DNA of 64,000 nt from an uncultured Oscillospiraceae bacterium (GTDB lineage Bacteria > Bacillota > Clostridia > Oscillospirales > Acutalibacteraceae): assembly GCA_900540305.1 (NCBI GenBank), contig UQFL01000001.1, forward strand, positions 1 to 64,000, given 5' to 3'. How positions within the stretch are numbered: the stretch's first letter is position 1; the number at the start of each line of letters is the position of its first letter. The notes beneath the pieces are model-generated. The model saw only the letters and a program-made list of their open reading frames with translations. It was not told where the DNA came from and did no database searches. Shown piece by piece: positions 53,152 to 61,757 of the stretch. Both the position numbers and the translations under genes were made by a program.

Positions 53152-54551
53152 AAACAATAACAAAAAGAGGCATTTTTCTCTGGATTCTCTGTGTGCTTTT
53201 CATAGGCGGAATAGTTTTCCTTTCATACAGCCTTGTTGCAGACGGCTCCGAATGGGTTATGAAAACCTATAACCGCCATGTTTATAGTGACGGCCAGCTT
53301 ATAGCCGCAGGCGCTATCAAAGATAAAAACGGCGTTGTTTTATCTGAATCAGAGGACGGCGAGAGAGTTTACAGCGATGATAAAGATACAAGGCTTTCAA
53401 CTCTTCATGTTATAGGCGACCCGAGAGGATTTATCTCAACAGGTGTTCAGTCTGCTTTTGAATCACAGCTTGTTGGTTACGATGTTCTCAACGGCGTTTA
53501 CGAGATTAAGAAAAACGGCGGCGGAAACGACCTCGTTTTAACTATTGACAGTGAGATTAATAAGGTTGCGTATGAAGCGCTCGGCGATAAAAAGGGTACA
53601 ATCGCCGTTGTAAACTATAAAACTGGCGATATTGTTTGTATGGTATCAACCCCGAGTTATGATGTTGACAATGTGCCGTCAAATCTTGAGAGCAGCGATA
53701 AGTATGAGGGTGTGTATATAAACAGATTTTTGACAGGCCTTTATACTCCAGGCTCAACTTTTAAGGTTGTAACTGCAATATGTGCTCTTCAAAATATGGG
53801 TAGCAGCATTTATGACAGAACATGGAAATGCGAAGGCGTTTATGATGTTGACGGTATTAAAGAAGATGAAATCATCTGTAACGCCACCCACGGCAAAATT
53901 AATTTTGAAAATGCGCTCGCAAAAAGCTGTAACTCAACTTTCGGTCAGATTGCGATTGAACTCGGCCCCGAAAAACTTGCACAGACGGTTGAGAGTATCG
54001 GTTTAACTTCATCTGTTTCAATAAGCGGTGAAATACATTCTGCAGAGGGAAGATTTTTCCTTGAAGAGGGCGACGCTGACGCATATGTAGGCTGGACGGG
54101 TATCGGACAGGGCGATACCCTTGTTTGCCCCGCCGCAATGCTTCGTCTTATGTGCGCAATTGCAAATGACGGCACGGCTGTTTCGTTCAATATTGTAGAC
54201 AGATTTGAAAATAAATCAGGCGAATCATTCACGCTTAATCTTGATTTGAATGAAACTCAGATTCTCAGCACAGATGTTGCGTCTCAGATGAAAACCTTAA
54301 TGAGAAACAATGTAAAAAAGCAGTACGGAGACAGCAAATATAAGGGTCTCAACCTTTGCGCTAAGTCGGGAACTGCTCAGATAGATGAAGTGGACGCCCA
54401 CAACACCGCTTGGTTTGTTGGCTTTATGGATGATGAGGAAAATCCCTATGCATTCGTTGTAGTTGCTGAAAAGGGAAATTCAGGCTCTAAAACAGCAGGT
54501 CCTATGGCTAACAAAGTGCTTCAGGCGATTGTGGACAGTAATGAGGATTAA
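53148..54551 (+). CDS. Class B penicillin-binding protein (transpeptidase)
   Basis: 467 residues. One N-terminal membrane helix (about 8-28), a short dimerisation region, and the transpeptidase domain with PGSTFKV (nucleophile Ser), KSCNST (SxN) and KSGTAQ (KTG variant). Small for a class B PBP and without PASTA repeats, like PbpA of the FHA-SEDS-PBP clusters in Gram-positives. Crosslinks the strands made by the preceding SEDS protein. Confidence 0.93.
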   Translation: MKTITKRGIFLWILCVLFIGGIVFLSYSLVADGSEWVMKTYNRHVYSDGQLIAAGAIKDKNGVVLSESEDGERVYSDDKDTRLSTLHVIGDPRGFISTGVQSAFESQLVGYDVLNGVYEIKKNGGGNDLVLTIDSEINKVAYEALGDKKGTIAVVNYKTGDIVCMVSTPSYDVDNVPSNLESSDKYEGVYINRFLTGLYTPGSTFKVVTAICALQNMGSSIYDRTWKCEGVYDVDGIKEDEIICNATHGKINFENALAKSCNSTFGQIAIELGPEKLAQTVESIGLTSSVSISGEIHSAEGRFFLEEGDADAYVGWTGIGQGDTLVCPAAMLRLMCAIANDGTAVSFNIVDRFENKSGESFTLNLDLNETQILSTDVASQMKTLMRNNVKKQYGDSKYKGLNLCAKSGTAQIDEVDAHNTAWFVGFMDDEENPYAFVVVAEKGNSGSKTAGPMANKVLQAIVDSNED

Positions 54552-54560
54552 TTGATATAA

Positions 54561-55823
54561 ATGTCAGAAACAAAATTTACAAATATAAGTAGTGGCGACG
54601 AAGAGGAAAAAGCACTTCTGATTTCCGTTGATACGGGCGAATTTGACGCCGAGGTGTCTGCCGCAGAGCTTGAGGAGCTTGCCTCAACGGCAGGCGCACG
54701 AGTGCTCGCCTGTATGATACAAAAAAGAGAAGCACCCACCGCTTCGTCATATGTAGGAGCAGGCAGACTGCGTGAAATAAGCGATTTCTGCGGCTCTAAC
54801 GATGTTGATTTAATTATTGCCGACGGCGAGCTTTCACCCGTTCAGGTGAGAAATATTGAGGACAGCACAGGCGTCAGAGTAATTGACAGAACAACGCTGA
54901 TTCTTGATATATTCGCTAAAAGGGCACGCTCGGCAGAGGGTAAAATTCAGGTTGAGCTGGCTCAGCTTAAATATTCGCTTCCCCGCCTTACGGGAAAAGG
55001 CACAAGTCTTTCAAGGCTCGGAGGCGGAATAGGAACAAGAGGCCCAGGCGAAACAAAACTTGAAACAGATAAACGCCATATCAGGCGCAGGATTCAGTGT
55101 CTTAACGAAAGTCTTGATAAAATAGAACGCCGCCGTCTTGCAATGCACCGCAGACGGCAGAAAAACGGCGTTGAGGCTGTTGCGATTGTAGGATATACAA
55201 ATGTCGGCAAATCAACGCTTATGAACAGGCTTACAAGCGCAGGTGTGCTTGAGGAAAACAAGCTGTTTGCAACCCTTGACCCAACTGCAAGAAAACTCAC
55301 CCTGACTGACGGCAGAGAAATTATGCTTATTGATACGGTAGGACTTGTGCGCAGACTTCCTCATCAGCTTGTGGACGCTTTCCGCTCAACTCTTGAAGAG
55401 GCGCTATGGGCAGATGTTATTTTGAATGTGTGCGATGCTTCAAGCCCTGAATGTAACGAGCATATTAAGGTTACAAACGATTTGCTGTCCTCGCTTGGAT
55501 GTGACGGCAAGCCTGTTATAAATGTTATGAACAAATGCGACCTTGTGCCCGAACTTCTCGATTATCCGCTCATAGGCAGAAGCGTGTGCGTAAGCGCAAA
55601 AACAGGGCTCGGAATAGACGAACTCCTTGAGGAAATTTCAACGGCTTTGCCTTACAAAAGGCGCAGGGTAACTGTTCTTGTTCCGTTTTCAGACGGCTCT
55701 GTTCTTTCTGAAATCAGAAAAAACGGCGTTGTCTATTCTGAGGAATATCTTGAAAACGGAGTAAAAATAGACGCTCTTGCCGATGTTGCCTATCTTGATA
55801 AAATAAAAGATTATATTTTATAA
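54561..55823 (+). CDS. hflX: GTPase HflX
   Basis: 420 residues. N-terminal HflX domain (TAGARVLACMIQKREAPTASSYVGAGRLREI), the RLGGGIGTRGPGETKLETDKRHIRRRI linker (about 152-178), and the G domain with GYTNVGKST (211-219), DTVGLVRRLP and NKCD. Splits or rescues stalled ribosomes. Starts 9 bases after the PBP stop. Confidence 0.95.
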   Translation: MSETKFTNISSGDEEEKALLISVDTGEFDAEVSAAELEELASTAGARVLACMIQKREAPTASSYVGAGRLREISDFCGSNDVDLIIADGELSPVQVRNIEDSTGVRVIDRTTLILDIFAKRARSAEGKIQVELAQLKYSLPRLTGKGTSLSRLGGGIGTRGPGETKLETDKRHIRRRIQCLNESLDKIERRRLAMHRRRQKNGVEAVAIVGYTNVGKSTLMNRLTSAGVLEENKLFATLDPTARKLTLTDGREIMLIDTVGLVRRLPHQLVDAFRSTLEEALWADVILNVCDASSPECNEHIKVTNDLLSSLGCDGKPVINVMNKCDLVPELLDYPLIGRSVCVSAKTGLGIDELLEEISTALPYKRRRVTVLVPFSDGSVLSEIRKNGVVYSEEYLENGVKIDALADVAYLDKIKDYIL

Positions 55824-55845
55824 TTTGTGATTATATTTTCGTTTG

Positions 55846-55873
55846 CCGCCTCATAAGATTTTTTATGAGGTGG
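55846..55873 (+). promoter_or_regulatory. Hairpin covering the RBS of the DUF4830 gene
   Basis: CCGCCTCATAA (55846-55856) pairs with TTATGAGGTGG (55863-55873), 11 bp with one G-U; the right arm contains GAGGTGG, the RBS for ATG 55878. It may limit translation, or be a U-poor terminator of hflX. Confidence 0.65.
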
Positions 55874-55877
55874 TATT

Positions 55878-56348
55878 ATGAAAATGTTTACTTTAAGGCT
55901 TAAGCCGAAAACTATTTTCGGGCTTATTCTTATTGTTACGGGCATTGTTGTTATAGCTATTACTTTCTTTTCAAACCATGTGGAGGACAGCAGACAGGCG
56001 GCAAATTCCGTTGCGGTTGCCACAAACGAGGAAAGAGAACAGTATTTAACTTCGCTCGGATGGGAATTTAATATCGAGTGTACTGAAAAGGAAATTATTA
56101 TTCCTCAGCAGTTCAACGATACATATCAGCAATATAATGAAATTCAAAAAGCGCAGGGCTTTAATTTAGAGGATTACAAGGGGCAGAGCGCCGTTGTATA
56201 TACATATAACATTACTAATTACGAGGGCTACGAAAACAGAGATTGCATTTTTGCAAATCTTATTGTCTGCGAGGGAAAACTTATCGGCGGAGATGTCTGC
56301 TCCACTTCCGTTTCGGACGGTTTTATGCAGGGACTTCAAAAACAGTAA
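55878..56348 (+). CDS. DUF4830 family membrane-anchored protein
   Basis: 156 residues. One N-terminal membrane helix (about 12-32), then an extracytoplasmic domain with TSLGWEFNIECTEKEIIIPQQFNDTYQQYNEIQKAQGFNLEDYKGQ, the DUF4830 signature. Common in Clostridia; function unknown. Confidence 0.85.
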   Translation: MKMFTLRLKPKTIFGLILIVTGIVVIAITFFSNHVEDSRQAANSVAVATNEEREQYLTSLGWEFNIECTEKEIIIPQQFNDTYQQYNEIQKAQGFNLEDYKGQSAVVYTYNITNYEGYENRDCIFANLIVCEGKLIGGDVCSTSVSDGFMQGLQKQ

Positions 56349-56393
56349 TTTATCCGCCGCTCGCTTTAAAGCTCTTTTATACGGATTTTTTAA

Positions 56394-57107
56394 ATGGATA
56401 GAATAGATAAAATAATATCCTCGTCGCTTTCTATAACAAGAAGCGAAGCGAGGGACGCCGTAAAGCACGGCAGGGTTTGTGTAAACGGAAAAACCGTGAA
56501 ATCACCTGCCGAAAAGGCGGATGCTCAAAAAGATAAGATAACCGTTGATAATAACGAAATAGTCTTTTGCGAATTTGTGTATATTATGATGAATAAGCCT
56601 AAGGGCGTTATTTCGTCAACGGACGGGAAAAAGACAAACGAAAAAACAGTTATTGATATTCTGCCTGAAAATATGAAAAGAAGAAATCTTTTTCCCGCAG
56701 GCAGGCTTGATAAGAATACTACGGGTTTTATCCTCATAACTGATGACGGAAAATTTGCCCACGATATTCTAAGCCCGAAAAAGCATATAAGCAAAACTTA
56801 TATAGCTGAACTGGACAAACCGTTTGACAGCGAAGTGGAAACGGCGTTTTCAAAGGGCGTTGTAATCGGGGAAGATGTTTGTCTTCCTGCACTGCTTGAA
56901 AGCGTAAACGATAGCAGAACAACTGCAAGGGTTACTATATCTCAGGGAATGTATCATCAGATAAAAAGAATGTTCTCAGTGTTCGGAATTGAAGTTGTAG
57001 AACTCAAAAGAATAAAAATGGGAAAGCTTGAACTTGATGAAAATCTGCTCCCCGGGGAGTGCCGTTACCTCTCAAAGGAAGAATTAAACCTTATCAAAGA
57101 ACGATGA
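56394..57107 (+). CDS. rsuA: 16S rRNA pseudouridine synthase, RsuA family
   Basis: 237 residues. N-terminal S4 domain (RIDKIISSSLSITRSEARDAVKHGRVCVNGKTVK), then the synthase core with the catalytic Asp in PAGRLDKNTTG (about 101-111) and the C-terminal ISQGMYHQIKRMFSVFGIEVVELKRIKMG. Family assignment is firm; the exact rRNA target is inferred. Starts about 45 bases after the DUF4830 stop. Confidence 0.88.
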   Translation: MDRIDKIISSSLSITRSEARDAVKHGRVCVNGKTVKSPAEKADAQKDKITVDNNEIVFCEFVYIMMNKPKGVISSTDGKKTNEKTVIDILPENMKRRNLFPAGRLDKNTTGFILITDDGKFAHDILSPKKHISKTYIAELDKPFDSEVETAFSKGVVIGEDVCLPALLESVNDSRTTARVTISQGMYHQIKRMFSVFGIEVVELKRIKMGKLELDENLLPGECRYLSKEELNLIKER

Positions 57108-57118
57108 AATATGTGTTA

Positions 57119-57165
57119 AAATGTCGTCAAACCACTATATATTGTGGTTTTTGGCGGCATTTTTG
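57119..57165 (+). terminator. Terminator after rsuA
   Basis: AATGTCGTCAAACCAC pairs with GTGGTTTTTGGCGGCATT (outer arm with G-U pairs), followed by TTTTG. Confidence 0.75.
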
Positions 57166-57347
57166 TTGCTTTATGCAAGTTAAACAAAAAAATACAGAAA
57201 TTGTTGGAAAAAGCTTGCAAAATGATGAAGAGCCTTGTATAATATGAACAAGAGAATTGAAACGCTTTTGTGCAATATTTTATTTGCATTTTATAAAGAG
57301 GGTAAATTCTGTTCAGTATTATGTTATATTAAGAGGGAGGGATTCTT

Positions 57348-58433
57348 TTGCCTAACAGATTATTTCAGGGCATTGTGAATCAGATGAGAGATACTATGGA
57401 CCGTAATGTCGGCGTTGTCGATGAAAGCGGTACCGTAATTGCCTGCTCGGAGCTTGGCCAGATAGGCGAAATCCGCAAGGGCGTTGTTTCAGCTGGTGTT
57501 TTTGCCGGACTTCAAACTTGTGTTGACGGCTTTACTTATAAAGCGTTCGGTAGCTCGGTTCACCCCGAATACGCCGTTTGCGTTGAGGGTACGGACGATA
57601 TGAGCAAGCGTTACGCTGATATTATTTCCGTTGCCTTAAATCAGATTAAGCAGAATAATGATGAAAAGTTTGATCGCTCAAATTTCGTTAAGAATGTTAT
57701 TCTTGATAATATTCTTCCCGGCGATATTTATATCAAGAGCAGGGAACTTCATTTTAATAACGACGCAACAAGAGTTGTTTTCATTATCAGAGTTCCCGAT
57801 AAAACCGATGTTTCCGTATACGATGTTATTCAGAATTTCTTCCCCGATAAAACTAAGGATTTCGTTATAAATGTCAACGAAACGGATATTGCACTTGTTA
57901 AAGAAGTGCGCCCGAATGTTGAGATGAAAGACCTTGAAAAGCTTGCCCGTTCAATCTGCGATACTCTTTCAACAGAGTTTTACTGCAACGCCGTTGTCGG
58001 CATAGGCACTTGTGTTACGGGTGTAAAAGACCTTGCACGCTCATTCAAGGAAGCTCAGGTTTCTCTTGAGGTTGGCAAAGTATTTGATACCGAACAGCCG
58101 ATAGCAAGCTATGAAAATCTCGGTATTGCAAGACTTATCTATCAGCTTCCCACAACTCTTTGCGAGATGTATCTCAAGGAAGTTTTCAAAACGGGTTCAA
58201 TTGAATCACTTGACCAGGAAACACTTTTCACTATTCAAAAGTTCTTTGAAAACAACCTCAATGTTTCCGAAACAAGCCGTAAGCTTTTCGTTCATAGAAA
58301 TACACTTGTTTACAGACTTGAAAAAATCAAGAAGATTACAGGCCTTGACCTCAGAGAGTTTGATGACGCTATCGTTTTCAAAGTTGCTCTTATGGTTAAT
58401 AAGTACCTTGAATCAAGTCCTATTAAATATTAA
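57348..58433 (+). CDS. CdaR/PucR-type transcriptional regulator
   Basis: 361 residues from TTG 57348 (GGGAGG upstream). N-terminal sensor region (VGVVDESGTVIACSELGQIGEIRKG, about 20-45) resembles the sugar-diacid CdaR input domain. The C-terminal PucR-like HTH is FFENNLNVSETSRKLFVHRNTLVYRLEKIKKITGLDLREFDDAIVFKVAL (about 300-350). Target genes are not visible; it stands alone between two terminators. Confidence 0.85.
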   Translation: MPNRLFQGIVNQMRDTMDRNVGVVDESGTVIACSELGQIGEIRKGVVSAGVFAGLQTCVDGFTYKAFGSSVHPEYAVCVEGTDDMSKRYADIISVALNQIKQNNDEKFDRSNFVKNVILDNILPGDIYIKSRELHFNNDATRVVFIIRVPDKTDVSVYDVIQNFFPDKTKDFVINVNETDIALVKEVRPNVEMKDLEKLARSICDTLSTEFYCNAVVGIGTCVTGVKDLARSFKEAQVSLEVGKVFDTEQPIASYENLGIARLIYQLPTTLCEMYLKEVFKTGSIESLDQETLFTIQKFFENNLNVSETSRKLFVHRNTLVYRLEKIKKITGLDLREFDDAIVFKVALMVNKYLESSPIKY

Positions 58434-58475
58434 AAAATTCCGGAATTTAATATTTCCGGTAATATCTGCTAAAAT

Positions 58476-58510
58476 TCCGGTAATACATAATTGTGTTGCC
58501 GGATTTTTTC
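58476..58510 (+). terminator. Terminator after the CdaR-like gene
   Basis: TCCGGTAATACA (58476-58487) pairs along its full length with TGTGTTGCCGGA (58492-58503, two G-U) and is followed by TTTTTTC. Two further TTCCGG(T/A)AAT copies lie just upstream. Confidence 0.85.
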
Positions 58511-58582
58511 ATATACATTTGAAAATCAATTCTTGTGTTTACAAAAGCGTTACATAATTTACAAAAAAGCAACAAATATAAC

Positions 58583-58611
58583 TTGATTTATATCTCGATT
58601 TGTTTTATTAT
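58583..58611 (+). promoter_or_regulatory. Promoter of the ftsEX operon
   Basis: TTGATT (58583-58588), a 17-bp spacer, TATTAT (58606-58611). Confidence 0.65.
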
Positions 58612-58681
58612 ATATTAGAGAAAATTTAAAGAATTTTATTCTTCCGCTATTGCGGAATGTTAAGTTAAGAGGTAAAAAATA

Positions 58682-59512
58682 GTGATTGAATTTCGTGATG
58701 TTACCAAAGTTTACGGAAGCAACGGAACAAAAGCTCTCAACAATGTAAATATAAAAGTTGAGGACGGGGAATTCGTTTTTGTTGTAGGTTCTTCCGGAGC
58801 AGGTAAAAGTACATTTTTAAAGCTTATTATGCACGAGGAAAAGCCCACAAGCGGCGTTGTTGTTGTCGGCGATTATTCCTCTGATACCATTAAGAAAAAA
58901 CAGGTGCCTTATTACAGAAGAACTATGGGCATTGTTTTTCAGGATTTCCGCTTGATACCCAAAATGAGCGTTTATGATAATGTTGCGTTTGCAATGCGTG
59001 TTATCGGCGCAAAGGAAAAGGAAATCAGAAAAAGAGTGCCTTATATTCTCCAGCTTGTAGGTCTTTCCCACAAGGCACGCTCAATGCCGAATGAGCTTTC
59101 AGGCGGTGAGCAGCAGCGTGTTTCACTCGCAAGAGCGCTTGTAAATAACCCCAAGCTTATCGTTGCGGACGAGCCTACGGGAAATGTAGACCCTGAAATG
59201 AGCCACGAGATTGTTGAAATGCTTACTAAAATCAACAATAACGGCACAACGGTTATCATGGTAACGCATGAGCATTCTCTTGTTAAGGCGTTTCCTCGCA
59301 GAGTAATTGTTATTAAAAACGGCGAAGTTGTTTCGGATACTCCCGACCCCACTCACGCACGCTTTGAATCGGACGAGCCTCAGAAAGCAACGGATATGTA
59401 TTTCTTCAATGAAAATGTCAAACTCGGAAATGAGATTGAAGATATTTTTGATTCCATTGAAGACGGAGATTCCGATAATTCAGAAGACGGTGAAAACGGG
59501 GGTGAGGCATAA
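58682..59512 (+). CDS. ftsE: Cell division ATP-binding protein FtsE
   Basis: 276 residues from GTG 58682. ABC ATPase: Walker A GSSGAGKST (about 39-47), FQDFRLIPKMSVYDNVAFAM, signature LSGGEQQRVSLARALVNNPKLIVADEPTGNVD. The last ~45 residues form an acidic extension (EDIFDSIEDGDSDNSEDGENGGEA) beyond the usual 228-residue FtsE. Drives FtsX to activate outside murein hydrolases. Confidence 0.95.
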   Translation: MIEFRDVTKVYGSNGTKALNNVNIKVEDGEFVFVVGSSGAGKSTFLKLIMHEEKPTSGVVVVGDYSSDTIKKKQVPYYRRTMGIVFQDFRLIPKMSVYDNVAFAMRVIGAKEKEIRKRVPYILQLVGLSHKARSMPNELSGGEQQRVSLARALVNNPKLIVADEPTGNVDPEMSHEIVEMLTKINNNGTTVIMVTHEHSLVKAFPRRVIVIKNGEVVSDTPDPTHARFESDEPQKATDMYFFNENVKLGNEIEDIFDSIEDGDSDNSEDGENGGEA

Positions 59513-60432
59513 TGACAAGTTCGAGTTTAAATTACCTCTTTAAAGAGGGCTTCAGAAATATCTGGTCAAACAGAATGATGAGTATTGCCTCAATCTGTGT
59601 TCTTATGAGCTGTCTTGTTCTTATAGGCTGCGCTTCAATGATCTTTCTGAATATTGAATCTTTGCTCGGCAAAATGGAAGAGCAGAATGTAATCATGGTT
59701 TATATAGAGGACGATACTCCGGACGCTGACATTGAAGCTATGGGTACTTCTCTTAAAAATATGAACAACATAAAAGAAGTTGAATTTGTATCAAAAGAAT
59801 CAGCTTGGGAAGAACAGCTTTCAACAATGGAAGAGGCTCAGGCTCAGTTCTTTACCGAAATAAGCTCGGATATTCCGCTTCCTGATGCTTACAAGGTTAC
59901 TGTTGATGATTTAACTTATTTTGACGATACGGTAAATGAAATAAAACAGCTTCAGCATATTGATACAATCAGGGAAAATAAGGACCTTGCAGAAAAGCTT
60001 CTTACTATACGCCACGGCGTTGAGGTTATTTCCATAATTATTGTTGCAGTATTGCTTGCAATAAGCGTATTTATTATTTCAAACACAATCAAGCTTACGG
60101 TTTACTCAAGAAGACTTGAAATTAGCATTATGAAATCGGTTGGTGCTACAAACAGTTTTGTAAGATTCCCGTTTGTTGTTGAAGGTATGATTTTGGGAAT
60201 TATTTCCGGTATTATATCGCTCGGTCTTGTGTGGGCGTTCTATGAATTTGCCGTTAAGCAGTTTGGCGATTTGCTCACTTCGCTTCAGCTTGAGGCGCTT
60301 AATTTCGCTGATTTTGCACTCCCCATGCTCGGTATCTTTATCGGCATAGGTATAATTACGGGTGTAGGCGGCGCATTGATTTCAATGGGCAAATATCTTA
60401 ACAAGGAAGGTAGTGAGATAAGTGGCATCTAA
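59512..60432 (+). CDS. ftsX: Cell division protein FtsX
   Basis: 306 residues, start overlapping the ftsE stop by 1 base. Four membrane helices (about 22-48, 178-200, 228-255, 270-292) and an extracytoplasmic loop (about 50-165) after the first helix. The conserved RRLEISIMKSVGATNSFVRFPFVVEGM is the FtsE-coupling region. It transmits ATP hydrolysis to the coiled-coil M23 protein encoded next. Confidence 0.95.
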   Translation: MTSSSLNYLFKEGFRNIWSNRMMSIASICVLMSCLVLIGCASMIFLNIESLLGKMEEQNVIMVYIEDDTPDADIEAMGTSLKNMNNIKEVEFVSKESAWEEQLSTMEEAQAQFFTEISSDIPLPDAYKVTVDDLTYFDDTVNEIKQLQHIDTIRENKDLAEKLLTIRHGVEVISIIIVAVLLAISVFIISNTIKLTVYSRRLEISIMKSVGATNSFVRFPFVVEGMILGIISGIISLGLVWAFYEFAVKQFGDLLTSLQLEALNFADFALPMLGIFIGIGIITGVGGALISMGKYLNKEGSEISGI

Positions 60433-61657
60433 AAATTTAGTAAAAGTTTTTTGTGTAATTTTAAGTGTGTTCATGATGCTTTCTTCTTCCGTTTCAGTTT
60501 ATGCTGAATCCATTTCGGATTTAAATGATAAAATCGACAAGATGGAAGAGGAGAACAAGGAACTTGAAAAAGAGCTTAAACAGCTTGAAAGCCAAAAGGC
60601 AGATAAAGAAGCATATGCAAATGTACTTATGCAGAAGGTTAATGTTCTTAAAGATAAGCTTGATGCACTTGAAGATAGTAAATCAGCTCTTGAAAGTGAA
60701 ATCGACAAAATTGAGGCTGATATAGAACAAACTGTTAAAGAGATTGATGCGGCTCAAAAGGAGATAGACGCTAAGGAAAAAGAGTTTGAAGGTATTTACT
60801 ATGAATACTGCCAGCGCCTCAGAGCTATGTATATCTCAGGCAATGTTACAACCCTTGAAATTCTTCTTGAAAGCGGCGATATAGGCTCAGTTCTCACTCG
60901 TGCAGAAATGGTAAAATGCGTTTCTGAGCAGGACAGCGATACTCTTGATTCTCTTATGAAGAAAATGCAGGAGATTCAGGACAAAAAACACGAGATAGAA
61001 AAGAACAAGCTTGCTCTTGAGGAAAACAAGAAAACGCTTGATACAAGAAAAGAGGAGCTTCAGGCTTCTATTGATGATTACAGTGCTTCTAAAAAAGAAC
61101 TTGATGCTGAGGTAGCTGAATGTAATGCTGCAATTAAGTCGCTTGATTCAACAAAATCAGAGATTAAGGAAACCATTTCAGCTAACGAAGAAGAGATGAG
61201 GCAGATTGATAACGAAATCAATCAGGCTTTGAATGGCTCAGGAGCAAACAACCCCGGAAGCGATAATTATAACCCCGGAACAGGTCAGCTTGCATATCCC
61301 ACAAGTTACAGAACTATTTCTGCAGGCTATCCCAATTACAGCAGCGGCGCTTATCACGGCGGTGTAGACTGGCCTTGTCCCACAGGAACTGCGGTTCATG
61401 CGGCGGATTCAGGTGTTGTTGTTATTGCTAAAAGGCTTACATACAGCTACGGCCAGTATATTGTTATTGACCACGGCAACGGTCTTTCAACACTCTATGC
61501 TCATAACAGCTCACTTTGCGTAAGCGTTGGTGACAAGGTATCAAAGGGTCAGCTCATTTCATATTCAGGTTCAACGGGTAACTCAACAGGTCCTCACCTC
61601 CATTTTGAGGTAAGACTTAACGGTACAAGAGTAAATCCGATGAATTATCTTGGCTGA
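60422..61657 (+). CDS. FtsEX-linked coiled-coil M23 peptidase (EnvC/PcsB-like)
   Basis: 411 residues from GTG 60422, overlapping ftsX by 11 bases. Signal peptide (about 1-28), long coiled coil (about 30-265), a Gly/Asn/Ser-rich linker, and a C-terminal LytM/M23 domain with HGGVDWPCP (His and Asp zinc ligands) and GPHLHFEV (HxH). All four zinc ligands are present, so it is probably an active endopeptidase, unlike E. coli EnvC. The FtsEX partner in cell separation. Confidence 0.92.
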   Translation: MASKNLVKVFCVILSVFMMLSSSVSVYAESISDLNDKIDKMEEENKELEKELKQLESQKADKEAYANVLMQKVNVLKDKLDALEDSKSALESEIDKIEADIEQTVKEIDAAQKEIDAKEKEFEGIYYEYCQRLRAMYISGNVTTLEILLESGDIGSVLTRAEMVKCVSEQDSDTLDSLMKKMQEIQDKKHEIEKNKLALEENKKTLDTRKEELQASIDDYSASKKELDAEVAECNAAIKSLDSTKSEIKETISANEEEMRQIDNEINQALNGSGANNPGSDNYNPGTGQLAYPTSYRTISAGYPNYSSGAYHGGVDWPCPTGTAVHAADSGVVVIAKRLTYSYGQYIVIDHGNGLSTLYAHNSSLCVSVGDKVSKGQLISYSGSTGNSTGPHLHFEVRLNGTRVNPMNYLG

Positions 61658-61685
61658 TGATTTAAAATTTAATATTCTTAAAGGC

Positions 61686-61743
61686 AAATAATATTTACAA
61701 CATTGTAAATAATATTTACATAACTTATTTAATAATATATAAT
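61686..61743 (+). promoter_or_regulatory. Repeated operator and -10 before the second M23 gene
   Basis: AAATAATATTTACA occurs at 61686-61699 and 61707-61720, exactly 21 bases (two helical turns) apart. The second copy is part of the palindrome TGTAAATA-A-TATTTACA (61704-61720). TATAAT lies at 61738-61743. Confidence 0.6.
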
Positions 61744-61757
61744 AGGATGTGGAGTCA

